Below, piece by piece: positions 47,073 through 55,932 of a DNA stretch of 64,000 nucleotides. The stretch is from Pseudomonas paraversuta (GTDB taxonomy: Bacteria; Pseudomonadota; Gammaproteobacteria; Pseudomonadales; Pseudomonadaceae), in NCBI RefSeq assembly GCF_904063065.1, contig NZ_CAJFCL010000006.1, forward strand, positions 1-64,000, written 5' to 3'. Position numbers and translations under genes: made by a program. Within the stretch, counting starts at the first letter, position 1. The number at the start of each line of letters is the position of its first letter. Below the pieces are notes generated by a model that ran no database searches, was not told the origin of the DNA, and was given only the letters and a program-made list of their open reading frames with translations.

Positions 47073-49520
47073 ATGCTGTTGTTGTGGATTCTGGTTTTGA
47101 TCGTGGGTGTAGCCTGGTTGGCCCACCGCCGCATCGCGCCCCTGACGTCCATGGCCGTGGTGGCGGTTTATCTGCTGGCCATGGGCATCATCGGCCATGT
47201 ACCAGGCTGGCTACTGGTTATTTTGTGGGTATTACTGGCGGTTCCCGCTGCCCTGCTTCTGCTGCCCGACCTGCGCCGCAAACTGTTCACCGCGCCCCTG
47301 TTCAGCTGGTTTCAGAAAACCCTGCCGCCCATGTCGCAAACCGAACGCGATGCCATCGATGCCGGGACCGTATGGTGGGATGGCCAGCTGTTCAGTGGCC
47401 GTCCCGACTGGGAACAGTTGCTGGCCTACCCCAAGGTGCAGTTGACCGAAGAAGAGCAAGCCTTCATCGATGGCCCGACCGAAGAACTGTGCGCAATGGT
47501 CAGCGACTGGGAAATCGGTCAGGCCATGGATTTGCCACCCGAGGCCTGGGCCCATATCAAAACCCACGGTTTTTTTGCCCTGATCATTCCCAAGGAGTTC
47601 GGCGGTAAGGGTTTCTCGGCCTACGCCCACTCCCAGGTCGCCATGAAACTGGCTACCCGCAGCGGTGATCTGGCCTCTACGGTAATGGTCCCCAACTCCC
47701 TGGGCCCGGCGGAACTGCTGCTGCATTACGGCACCGACGAGCAGCGCAACCATTATCTGCCACGACTGGCCCGCGGCGATGATATCCCCTGTTTTGCCCT
47801 GACCGGTCCACTGGCGGGCTCCGATGCGGGCGCCATGCCCGACACCGGGATCATTTGCAAAGGCCAGTGGCAAGGCGAAGAAGTACTCGGCCTGCGCCTG
47901 AACTGGGAAAAGCGCTATATCACCCTGGGCCCCGTTGCCACCCTGCTGGGCCTGGCGTTCAAGGCCCACGACCCGGACCACCTGCTGGGCGACAAAGAAG
48001 ACCTGGGCATCAGCCTGGCACTGATCCCCACAGATACCCCGGGGGTTGAGATCGGGCGCCGGCACTTGCCGCTGGGCGCGGCCTTCATGAATGGCCCGAA
48101 CTCGGGCAAAGACGTGTTTATCCCGCTGGACTACCTGATCGGTGGTCAGGAAATGCTCGGCAAAGGCTGGATGATGTTGATGAACTGCCTGTCGGTCGGG
48201 CGCTCCATATCACTGCCCGCGGTCGGCACCGGGGCTGCCAAGTTCACCAGCCTGGTGACCGGCCAGTACGCGCAAGTACGTGAACAGTTCAACGTGCCCC
48301 TGGCCGCTTTTGAAGGCATCCAGGAAGCCCTGGCACGGATTGGCGGCAATGCCTGGCTGATGGACAGCGCGCGCATGCTGACTGCCAATGCCGTGGACCT
48401 GGGCGAAAAACCTTCAGTGCTGTCGGCCATCCTCAAGTACCACCTCACCGAGCGCGGCCGTGAATGCATCGGCCACGCCATGGACGTGCATGGCGGCAAG
48501 GGCATCATCATGGGGCCCAACAATTACCTGGGGCGCAACTGGCAAGGGGCGCCGATTTTCATCACCGTGGAAGGTGCGAACATTCTGTCGCGCAACCTGA
48601 TGATCTTTGGTCAGGGCGCGATTCGTTGCCATCCTTTTGTACTCAAGGAAATGGCCCTGGCCGGGCGTGAAGACAAAGACCAGGCCCTGCTGGAGTTTGA
48701 TGGCCTGCTGCTCAAGCACATCGGCTTTGCCGTGAGTAATGCGGCCAGCACCCTGGTGCTGAACCTGGGCCTTGGCCGTTTCGAACACGCCCCCGGCAAT
48801 GCCCTGAGCCAGGGTTACTTCCGCGCCCTGAACCGTCAGGCAGCGGCCTTTGCGATGCTCGCAGACTTGAGCATGATGCTGCTCGGTGGTGAACTTAAAC
48901 GTCGCGAGCGCTTGTCGGCGCGCCTGGGTGATGTGCTCAGCCACATGTATCTGGCCTCGGCCGCCCTGAAGCGCTATCACGATCTGGACTCCCCCGAGTA
49001 CCTCAACCCGCTGTTCCGGTGGGCCATGGAAGAAAGCCTGGGCCACGCCGAACGTGCCCTGGACGAACTGCTGAAAAACTTCCCGAGCCGTGCGCTGGGC
49101 TGTGCGTTGCGGGTCGTGGTGTTCCCGTTCGGCCGTCGCCATACCGGACCGTCGGATGCACTGGATGCTGAAGTGGCCGCCGTACTGGGTCGCACCAAAG
49201 GCGATCCGGCCCTGGAAGCCGTGCTTGCCGGCTGCTATCGCCCGCAGTCACCGGACGATGCGGTAGGCGCCCTGCAACACGCCTGCGACCTGCTCAAAGC
49301 CGCACATCCACTGCACAAAAAACTCCACGACGGATTGAAAAGCGGCCAGGTCAAACCGGCTGCGGGCGAACCGCCTATCGATTCGGCATTGCAGGCAGGT
49401 GTACTGCAACCGGCCGAAGCCGAGACTTTACGCACCGCAGAAGCCGCGCGGCGCAAGGTGATCGACGTGGATGACTTCAGCAAAGAGCAGCTCACCCACA
49501 GCGAAGGAAAGATTCGCTAG
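47073..49520 (+). CDS. Acyl-CoA dehydrogenase FadE type
   Basis: An 815-residue acyl-CoA dehydrogenase of the E. coli FadE class, the first step of beta-oxidation. Two N-terminal membrane helices (about 2-22 and 28-62) precede the dehydrogenase domains (motifs FALTGPLAGSDAGAMPD, GGNAWLMDSARM and DVHGGKGIIMGPNNYLGRNW) and a DUF1974-like C-terminal region from about residue 520. ATG 47073 is preceded by GGAGG. Electrons go to ETF, whose genes lie at the left end of the window. It is the PA2815-type paralog. Confidence 0.93.
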   Translation: MLLLWILVLIVGVAWLAHRRIAPLTSMAVVAVYLLAMGIIGHVPGWLLVILWVLLAVPAALLLLPDLRRKLFTAPLFSWFQKTLPPMSQTERDAIDAGTVWWDGQLFSGRPDWEQLLAYPKVQLTEEEQAFIDGPTEELCAMVSDWEIGQAMDLPPEAWAHIKTHGFFALIIPKEFGGKGFSAYAHSQVAMKLATRSGDLASTVMVPNSLGPAELLLHYGTDEQRNHYLPRLARGDDIPCFALTGPLAGSDAGAMPDTGIICKGQWQGEEVLGLRLNWEKRYITLGPVATLLGLAFKAHDPDHLLGDKEDLGISLALIPTDTPGVEIGRRHLPLGAAFMNGPNSGKDVFIPLDYLIGGQEMLGKGWMMLMNCLSVGRSISLPAVGTGAAKFTSLVTGQYAQVREQFNVPLAAFEGIQEALARIGGNAWLMDSARMLTANAVDLGEKPSVLSAILKYHLTERGRECIGHAMDVHGGKGIIMGPNNYLGRNWQGAPIFITVEGANILSRNLMIFGQGAIRCHPFVLKEMALAGREDKDQALLEFDGLLLKHIGFAVSNAASTLVLNLGLGRFEHAPGNALSQGYFRALNRQAAAFAMLADLSMMLLGGELKRRERLSARLGDVLSHMYLASAALKRYHDLDSPEYLNPLFRWAMEESLGHAERALDELLKNFPSRALGCALRVVVFPFGRRHTGPSDALDAEVAAVLGRTKGDPALEAVLAGCYRPQSPDDAVGALQHACDLLKAAHPLHKKLHDGLKSGQVKPAAGEPPIDSALQAGVLQPAEAETLRTAEAARRKVIDVDDFSKEQLTHSEGKIR

Positions 49521-49582
49521 CAGGACAGCAGGCGCCGGGGGCTTTATACTCCGGCGCCCGTTTTGCTCTAGAGGACACCGCA

Positions 49583-49999
49583 ATGGCCACCAACGATCTC
49601 AACCATAACCTAGCCCTGCTCGATATGTTGCGCAGTATCCTGGTTGCTGTCGGTGATGCCGAACAGATCCCGGAAGAAAGCCATGCCCTGTTCCTGGAAC
49701 GCTTCGATGAAATGAAAAGCGGCCTGCTGACCGACTTTGACAGCAGCCAGTATCTGGGCCAGGACATCCTGTGTCAGGTGATCGAACGCTATCCGCAAAT
49801 CGCCCACCTGGTACCTCGCGATTTGCTGTGGTTCTTCGGCGGCGCGTGCTTTAACTTCTTGTCCGATGAAGAGCTGGACATGTACGAAGCCCTGGAAGAA
49901 CGTCGCTTTGAAGCCGAACAAAACGGCGAACCATTCGACTGGAACCAGGAAAAGCAATTTATGGCGCTGCCGACCAACGAAGACAGCCCGCAGCACTGA
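49583..49999 (+). CDS. Conserved hypothetical protein downstream of fadE
   Basis: A 138-residue acidic soluble protein (MATNDLNHNLALLDMLRSIL). I recognise it as the conserved neighbour of this fadE in Pseudomonas (PA2816-like) but know no function. No signal peptide, membrane segment or catalytic motif is visible; DLLWFFGGACFNFLSDEE is the most distinctive stretch. It starts behind AGAGGACACCGC and ends at a strong terminator. Confidence 0.85.
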   Translation: MATNDLNHNLALLDMLRSILVAVGDAEQIPEESHALFLERFDEMKSGLLTDFDSSQYLGQDILCQVIERYPQIAHLVPRDLLWFFGGACFNFLSDEELDMYEALEERRFEAEQNGEPFDWNQEKQFMALPTNEDSPQH

Positions 50000-50023
50000 T
50001 TGACGCGCCAGGCGCCCGATTCT

Positions 50024-50057
50024 AAAAGCCCGCCCGGTTTACCTGGCGGGCTTTTTT
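50024..50057. terminator. Terminator after the PA2816-like gene
   Basis: AAAAGCCCGCC (50024-50034) and GGCGGGCTTTTTT (50045-50057) around a 10-nt loop. The A and T runs make it usable from both sides, including for the convergent LysR gene. Confidence 0.9.
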
Positions 50058-50089
50058 GTGCCTCCAGTACTGATGCCCCCATGCCACTG

Positions 50090-51031
50090 TCAGGGCCGCA
50101 GCGGTTCTTGCCCCAGGCGCTCCACCAGATAATCGATAAACACCCGCAATTTGGGTGGCATATAGCGCGAAGGGGCATGCAACAACCACGCAGCTCCGTG
50201 GTAGGAGGCGATAAAATTCCACGCCGGCAGCACTTGTACAATCAGCCCCTGCTCCAGCGCCTGACACGCCGTGAAGTACGGCAGACTGCCAATCCCGATA
50301 TGCTGCAACACCGCGTCCAGCCTTACGCCCGTATGGTTGGCCGCATAACGGCCACGTACCCCGACTGTCACTGACTTGGCGCCCTGCCTGAACTTCCAGC
50401 GCGCATCCGCCGGGGTCTCCCCCAGATAAATACAGCTGTGATCACGCAAGTCCTCGGGCTGTTGCGGCACCCCGTGCTCTGCCAGATAACCCGGCGTGGC
50501 ACACAGCAAATGCTCAATCACAAACAGCTGGCGTCCCACCAGGCCCGGTGGCGGCTGATCGGTAATGCGGATGCTCAGGTCAACGTTGTCATCGATCAGG
50601 TCGACATAGCGATCTTCAAGAATTAATTGCACATCAACCCCGGGATAGCGCCGCAAGAACTCGGGCATATGCGGGTGTATCACATAGCGCCCCACGGCTT
50701 TGGGCACGCTGACCCGGATCAGCCCTTCGGCCTCCAGGGTAAAGCGCCCGCTTAAATCCATCACTGACTGCGCCGCGCCCGTTACCTCAAGGCAGCGCTT
50801 GAAAACCTCTTCTCCGGCATCGCTGAGGCGCAACTTGCGCGTAGTCCGTTGCAGCAAACGGATGGCCAGAGCTTTTTCCAGCCGCGAAATACTGCGACTG
50901 ACCGCTGAAGGCGACATTGAAAGCTGACGCGAAGCTGCGGAAAAACTCCCGGCCTCGACCACCTTTACGAAAATCACCATTTCAGCCAATAACGACAGCG
51001 GGAGATTTATGCTCACAACGCACAGGTCCAT
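50090..51031 (-). CDS. LysR-family transcriptional regulator
   Basis: A 313-residue LysR regulator with an N-terminal winged helix (about 14-75; GSFSAASRQLSMSPSAVSRSISRLEKALAIRLLQRTTRKLRL) and a LysR substrate-binding domain. It belongs to the CrgA/DsdC-like group that often acts on a neighbouring gene. It is divergent from the AlaX-like gene with 72 bp between starts, so it may regulate that gene and itself. The start may be ATG 51031 or a GTG five codons inside. Confidence 0.9.
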   Translation of the reverse strand: MDLCVVSINLPLSLLAEMVIFVKVVEAGSFSAASRQLSMSPSAVSRSISRLEKALAIRLLQRTTRKLRLSDAGEEVFKRCLEVTGAAQSVMDLSGRFTLEAEGLIRVSVPKAVGRYVIHPHMPEFLRRYPGVDVQLILEDRYVDLIDDNVDLSIRITDQPPPGLVGRQLFVIEHLLCATPGYLAEHGVPQQPEDLRDHSCIYLGETPADARWKFRQGAKSVTVGVRGRYAANHTGVRLDAVLQHIGIGSLPYFTACQALEQGLIVQVLPAWNFIASYHGAAWLLHAPSRYMPPKLRVFIDYLVERLGQEPLRP

Positions 51032-51103
51032 TGAAATTTGGATGGATTATCACACTCAAGGGCCGCCCCTATACTGGAAAAAGAAACCCTCCAGGATAGA
51101 ACC

Positions 51104-51730
51104 ATGACCCAACGCCTGTTTTTTACCGATGACGCACTGACCGCAGAGGTCGAGGTTCTGCGCTGTACGCCCCACGAAGACGGCTTTGCAGTGGTCCTCA
51201 ATGCCACGCCCTTCCACCCTCAGGGCGGCGGGCAGCCATCTGATACTGGCTGGATTGCAGACAGTGAAGTGGTGAAAGTACTGCAAGAACAGGACGCCAT
51301 CGTGCATTACCTCAAACAGCCGGTTTTGCCAGGCCCGGCACGGGCAGAAGTTGACGCGACACGCCGCCATCTAAATGCGCGCCTGCACTCGGCCGGGCAC
51401 TTGATTGGCGTGCTGGGTGAGCAGGCAGGCTGGATTCCCGCCAAGGCCCACCACTGGCCGGGTGAATGCCGGGTAAGCTTCACCCCAAGCGATAATCCGC
51501 AAGAGCTGGAGCCCGAAACCATCGAACAGCATCTTGAGCAATGGATCAGAGCCGACTTGCCAAGGCACATGCAGCACGACTCCGCGCAACGGGTTATCCG
51601 CTTTGGCGACTTGCCGGGTTATCCCTGTGGCGGCACCCATGTCCGCTCATTGGCCGCGTTACATGCCGTCAGCGTGCTGTCGGTTGGCCAGAAAAAGGGC
51701 GTGCTGTCCGTGCGCTATGAGGTCAAATAA
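51104..51730 (+). CDS. AlaX-like alanyl-tRNA editing protein
   Basis: A 208-residue free-standing homolog of the alanyl-tRNA synthetase editing domain. The motifs TPFHPQGGGQPSDTGWI, LHSAGHLIG (HxxxH zinc ligands) and CGGTHVRS (Cys and His ligands) are intact, so hydrolysis of Ser- or Gly-tRNA(Ala) is expected. I chose ATG 51104 (MTQRLFFTDDALTAEV). Its end overlaps the end of the convergent transporter ATPase gene by eight bases. Confidence 0.9.
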   Translation: MTQRLFFTDDALTAEVEVLRCTPHEDGFAVVLNATPFHPQGGGQPSDTGWIADSEVVKVLQEQDAIVHYLKQPVLPGPARAEVDATRRHLNARLHSAGHLIGVLGEQAGWIPAKAHHWPGECRVSFTPSDNPQELEPETIEQHLEQWIRADLPRHMQHDSAQRVIRFGDLPGYPCGGTHVRSLAALHAVSVLSVGQKKGVLSVRYEVK

Positions 51731-52556
51731 GCCTGGCCCGGTGACGTTGTACAAAACGCTCCACGTAATCGTCCGCGGGGCTCAGCAGGATTTCCTGCGG
51801 CGTCCCCACCTGAATCAGCTGCCCGTCCTTGAGCATGGCGATGCGATTACCAATACGCAGCGCTTCATCCAGGTCGTGGGTGATAAAAACAATGGTTTTT
51901 TCCAGGGTTCGCTGTAGCTCCAGCAGCTGATCCTGCATTTCTGCACGGATTAACGGGTCCAGCGCGCTGAAGGCTTCATCCATCAGAATAATGTCGGTGT
52001 CAGTCGCCAGAGCCCGCGCCAGCCCTACTCGCTGGCGCATGCCTCCCGACAGTTGCTGCACGAACGCCTGTTCATAGCCCTGCAGCCCGACCATCGATAT
52101 CCAGTGCCGCGCCCGCTCATTGCACTGACCTTTACTCTCGCCGCGCACCTTGAGGCCGTAGGCCACGTTTTCCAGCACGTTGCGATGGGGCAGCAAGCCA
52201 AAGCCCTGAAACACCATGCTGATTTTGTGCCGTCGAAACTGGCGCAAGGCAGGCATGTCGTAATCCAGGATGTTTTCACCATCCACCAGGATCTGGCCAC
52301 TGGTGGGGTCGATCAGACGGTTGAGGTGGCGCACCAGCGTCGACTTGCCCGAGCCGGACAACCCCATGATGACGAACACCTCACCCGCGCGAATCGACAA
52401 GGACAGATCATTGACCCCCACCACACAACCGGTTTGCGCCAGTACCTGTTCCTTTTTCAGGCCCTCCCGGAGCAGGGTCATGACTTCTTTTTCGCGGCTG
52501 CCAAACACCTTGAAAACGTTGCGTACTTCGATCTTGTCGAGGGCCACCGGGGTCAT
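51723..52556 (-). CDS. Quaternary-amine ABC transporter ATP-binding protein (ProV/ChoV type)
   Basis: A 277-residue ATPase of the glycine-betaine/choline importer family. Walker A GLSGSGKST, signature QLSGGMRQRVGLARAL and Walker B IILMDEAFSALD are intact. It has the family's N-terminal region but lacks the two CBS domains of OpuAA/ProV, fitting the choline (ChoV) subgroup rather than an osmotically gated one; that is inference. It overlaps the permease gene by four bases. Confidence 0.9.
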   Translation of the reverse strand: MTPVALDKIEVRNVFKVFGSREKEVMTLLREGLKKEQVLAQTGCVVGVNDLSLSIRAGEVFVIMGLSGSGKSTLVRHLNRLIDPTSGQILVDGENILDYDMPALRQFRRHKISMVFQGFGLLPHRNVLENVAYGLKVRGESKGQCNERARHWISMVGLQGYEQAFVQQLSGGMRQRVGLARALATDTDIILMDEAFSALDPLIRAEMQDQLLELQRTLEKTIVFITHDLDEALRIGNRIAMLKDGQLIQVGTPQEILLSPADDYVERFVQRHRARLI

Positions 52557-53404
52557 TTTTGCTCCCCGTGCCGAGTACGGCCATAGGCCTGGGTGATCCG
52601 GTCGATAACCACGGCCAGAATCACAATCGCCAGCCCCGCTTCAAGGCCTTTGCCGACGTTGAGTGTCTGAATGCCCACCAGCACATCCTCACCCAGCCCC
52701 CGGGCACCGATCATTGAGGCGATGACTACCATCGACAGCGCCATCATGGTGGTCTGGTTAATCCCGGCCATGATGCTGGGCATGGCCAGCGGCAATTGCA
52801 CACCGAACAGTTGCTGCCATGGATTGGCACCAAAAGCGTTGATCGCTTCCATCACCTCCCGGTCGACCTGGCGCAAGCCCAGATCAGTCAGACGGATCAG
52901 TGGCGGCACGGCATAGATCACCGTGGCAAAGATCGCCGGAACCTTGCCCAGGCCGAACAGCATCAGCACCGGAATCAGGTACACAAAACTGGGCATGGTT
53001 TGCATGATGTCCAGCAACGGCATCATCACCGCACGCAAGCGATTGCTGCGGGCCGCCAGAATCCCCAGCGGAATCCCCAGCAACACCGAAATAACCGTGG
53101 CCACCATCATCAATGCCAGGGTTTGCATGAGTTTGTCCCACAGGCCGACCGCCCCCACTAAAAACAACAGGCCGACAATCAACAGGGTACTGAGGATTTT
53201 ACGTGTGGCGTGCCAGCCTATGGCACCGACAATGGCCAGCATCAACCACCAGGGTGTCAGGCGCAGCAGGGTTTCGAGGTTGATAATGGCCCAAAGCAAA
53301 GTGTCGGAAATGTGCCGGAACACATCCCCGTAATTGCTCACCAGTGCATCAACTCCATCATTGACCCAACCGGCGATGGAAAACGTCAAATTTTCAGGGA
53401 ACAT
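52553..53404 (-). CDS. Quaternary-amine ABC transporter permease (ProW/ChoW type)
   Basis: A 283-residue inner-membrane permease. The motif [23 protein letters not shown] and the EAA-like [45 protein letters not shown] region (shown as [20 protein letters not shown]) mark the ProW family; about six membrane segments are visible. It lies 26 bp behind the binding-protein gene and overlaps the ATPase gene. Confidence 0.9.
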   Translation of the reverse strand: [283 protein letters not shown]

Positions 53405-53430
53405 GCCGTGCTCTTGCTTGATTGAAAGCG

Positions 53431-54453
53431 TTAATCGGCTTTGAGGGCCGCATCGACCTTGGCCGCGGCATCGGGGGTGACCCAGGCATGCCAGATCTGC
53501 GGCTGTTCACGTAAAAAGGCTTCTGCCGCCTTGCGTGGCTCGGTACGTTTTTCGCTCATCCGGGCCAGGGTGGTGTTCAACAGGTCGATAGGGAAATCGA
53601 CTTTTTCATAGAACTCCACTAACTGCGGGTATTGAGCTTTAAAGGGGGCCGATACACCAATGGCCAGTTTTGCCGGTAATGAGCTCGTACCTTTGGGGTT
53701 GGGGTTGCTGGCATCAGCCAGGGTTTTCCAGGCCTCGGCATCAAACGCCGGTTCTTCCAGCTTGATCAGCTTATAGCGCCCGATCAGCGGGGTTGGCGAC
53801 CAGTAGTAAAACAACACGGGCTTGCCACGGCGAATCGAAGAACTGACTTCTGCGTCCAGCGCAGCGCCCGAGCCGGTGCGGAAATTTACAAAATCCTTGT
53901 CCAGGCCATAAGCCTTGAGCTTTTGACTGTTTACAATTTCAGAGGTCCAGCCGGTCGGACTATTGAGAAAACGCCCGCGGCTCGGGTCTTCCTGATCGCG
54001 GAATACTTCTTTATAGCGCGCCAGATCCTTTACCGACTTCAAGTCGGGGGCCACGGCCTTGATGCCTTTTTCAGGGTCGCCCTTGACCACGTACTCCGGC
54101 ACCCACCAACCCTCACTGGCGTTTTTGACGATGTCACCCAGACCGAACACCTTGCCTTCAGCCTCGGCCTTGACCCACACCGGGCTGCGCCCTGCCCATT
54201 CTTCGCCAATCACCTGGATGTCGTTTTTGGCCAGCGCCGCTTCGAGGCTGACGGTACTGCCGGGCAAGGTATCCGTGGCAACGCCGTAGCCTTTTTCGGT
54301 AATTAAACGCAGTACTTCAGTGATCAGGCTGCCGCTTTCCCAAGTGATATCACCGAAGTGCACGGGTGCAGCCGCAGGCGCGGCCAATACCGGTTGCGTT
54401 GCGATCCCCAGTGCCAGCAGCGTGCCGCCGAGCCATTGTTTAAGGTTGTTCAT
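53431..54453 (-). CDS. Quaternary-amine ABC transporter substrate-binding protein (OpuAC domain)
   Basis: A 340-residue periplasmic binding protein. The signal peptide is MNNLKQWLGGTLLALGIATQ with cleavage after VLAA. The OpuAC/ProX-type domain follows (VHFGDITWESGSLITEVLRL, GEEWAGRSPVW, VLFYYWSPTPLIGRYKLIKL). Several Trp/Tyr residues could form an aromatic box for a trimethylammonium-type ligand, but the exact ligand cannot be read. Its ATG overlaps the sigma-factor stop (ATGA), coupling the two genes. Confidence 0.9.
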   Translation of the reverse strand: MNNLKQWLGGTLLALGIATQPVLAAPAAAPVHFGDITWESGSLITEVLRLITEKGYGVATDTLPGSTVSLEAALAKNDIQVIGEEWAGRSPVWVKAEAEGKVFGLGDIVKNASEGWWVPEYVVKGDPEKGIKAVAPDLKSVKDLARYKEVFRDQEDPSRGRFLNSPTGWTSEIVNSQKLKAYGLDKDFVNFRTGSGAALDAEVSSSIRRGKPVLFYYWSPTPLIGRYKLIKLEEPAFDAEAWKTLADASNPNPKGTSSLPAKLAIGVSAPFKAQYPQLVEFYEKVDFPIDLLNTTLARMSEKRTEPRKAAEAFLREQPQIWHAWVTPDAAAKVDAALKAD

Positions 54454-54998
54454 AGCGAGTCTCTTGTTATGAAGGGGCTTTGTTTCGGCAGTGCAGCGTC
54501 GCTTATCAAGCAGCGGCCAAGGGCAAGGCTCATGTAATCGCTGACAGAGCGCCGGGAAATACCCAACTGCGCCGCTATTTCTGGATACGTAAGACCATTG
54601 ACCCTTGAGAGCAGAAAAGTGTTCCGAACCTTTTGCGGCAAGCCGTCGAGCAGCGCATCAATCATCTGCAAGGCTTGATGAGCCTGGGCCAGCGCCTCGG
54701 GTGATGGCGAACAAAGCGCAAGTTCATGCTGCATCTTCATCAGATACGCCTGCTCCACGTCTCGGCGGCGCCAGCGCTGGTAAATCAAGCGTCGGGCAAT
54801 GGTGGTCAAAAGGGCACGGGGTTCGCGGATCGACATCCCCTGCCCGACGCTCAAAAGCTGGGTAAAGGTTTCGGCCGCAATGTCTTCAGCGTAGCTGCTG
54901 GAACCGGGGTAGCGGCGCAAACGCGCCTGCAGCCAGCCATGATGGGTGCGATAAAGCAGTCCCACATAGTCTCGGTGAGAGGTGTCGGCGCCGGACAT
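54450..54998 (-). CDS. ECF RNA polymerase sigma factor (FecI-like)
   Basis: A 182-residue ECF sigma factor. Region 2 includes SYAEDIAAETFTQLL and LTTIARRLIYQRWRRR (-10 recognition); region 4 includes LPQKVRNTFLLSRVNGLTYPEIAAQLGISRRSV (shown in part; -35 recognition). I chose MSGADTSHRDYVGLLYRTHH at 54998 over the in-frame start at 55058. It resembles FecI-type factors but no fecR or TonB receptor gene follows; instead the transporter operon overlaps its stop by four bases. Its regulator is not visible. Confidence 0.88.
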   Translation of the reverse strand: MSGADTSHRDYVGLLYRTHHGWLQARLRRYPGSSSYAEDIAAETFTQLLSVGQGMSIREPRALLTTIARRLIYQRWRRRDVEQAYLMKMQHELALCSPSPEALAQAHQALQMIDALLDGLPQKVRNTFLLSRVNGLTYPEIAAQLGISRRSVSDYMSLALGRCLISDAALPKQSPFITRDSL

Positions 54999-55070
54999 AA
55001 AGGCTCCAAAAGAAGTAAAAACGGTATGTCCGGTGATCCGGTGCGGCGATCCTATCAAAGGCCTTTATTC

Positions 55071-55116
55071 AATTTAAATACTAAAAACACATTTAGTTAT
55101 TCGTTATTTGACTAAA
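55071..55116 (-). promoter_or_regulatory. AT-rich control region in front of the sigma-factor operon
   Basis: A markedly AT-rich stretch in GC-rich surroundings. It holds AATTTAAAT (55071-55079), then ACTAAA (55080-55085), TTTAGT (55092-55097) and ACTAAA (55111-55116), so the hexamer alternates in orientation three times. It lies between the PhnD-like gene stop (55123) and the sigma-factor start. I infer a promoter/operator zone; no exact -35/-10 pair is assigned. Confidence 0.45.
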
Positions 55117-55122
55117 AAACAT

Positions 55123-55914
55123 CTAAGCCAGTACTGCATACCCACATTCGGTGGCGACTCGCTGAAGATCGAGTACAGGTTGATAATCCACTTCGCTGAC
55201 CGGCAATACCTCCTGCACACCCAATACAGCCCTGACCTGCGGCAATTGCTGCAAAGCCTGATTCATTGCCCGGCGAATCTGCTCTGCACCACCGCGCCCG
55301 GTGCCGAGCGCGGTGATGTAAGGCAAGGTGGGGCTGTTTTCGGTACGTGCCACAGTGCGTAAGCCCGCAACCTCTGCCGGGGCGTAACGGGCCAGACAGT
55401 CAAAGGTGACACTGTCGATGCAAGCCAGGTCAGCCCATCCTTCACGCACATGGCGCAGGCTTTGTTGATGGGCACCGCTGATGGCCACGCTGGCAAAGAA
55501 TCGTCCACCCTGCTGCAACGGCGCCAGACGGTGACGAAACAGGTTCATGCCGCTGTTGGAGTGCAGGTCGTTGATCACCCCGCGACTGCCCTTGAAGTCA
55601 GCCAGATCGGTACGCGGGTCGGTGGCGCGGCTGACGATCAAACTGCAGTGGTTGCCCGCGCTGCTGTCATTCAGTTCATAGCGCGGGCGACCCACCAGCT
55701 GCACCTGACCGCGCAACAGGGTCATCAGCGGGTAACCACAGGTCTGGGTCAGCAACAGATCCGGGGACCTGAACAACTCAAGCAACTCCAGCCCCCGGCC
55801 ATCACGCCGAGGTACATCCAGTAGCTCCACAATTCGAGTCAGCCACTGCTCACTGGCAACCTTCACCGGTTGCGGCGCAACGTACATCACGAGTTCTGCA
55901 TAACGTCCCGGCAT
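55123..55914 (-). CDS. PhnD-like solute-binding domain protein without signal peptide
   Basis: A 263-residue protein resembling the phosphate/phosphonate-binding PhnD family (PF12974-type): LFRSPDLLLTQTCGYPLMTLL, DFKGSRGVINDLHSNSGMNLFRH and WADLACIDSVTFDCL correspond to ligand-pocket segments. No N-terminal signal peptide is seen, so it may be cytoplasmic and sense or sequester its ligand. No transporter genes accompany it. It lies 18 bp behind the desaturase gene, so the two probably form an operon. Confidence 0.78.
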   Translation of the reverse strand: MPGRYAELVMYVAPQPVKVASEQWLTRIVELLDVPRRDGRGLELLELFRSPDLLLTQTCGYPLMTLLRGQVQLVGRPRYELNDSSAGNHCSLIVSRATDPRTDLADFKGSRGVINDLHSNSGMNLFRHRLAPLQQGGRFFASVAISGAHQQSLRHVREGWADLACIDSVTFDCLARYAPAEVAGLRTVARTENSPTLPYITALGTGRGGAEQIRRAMNQALQQLPQVRAVLGVQEVLPVSEVDYQPVLDLQRVATECGYAVLA

Positions 55915-55932
55915 CGGGTGCTCCCTGTGGGT

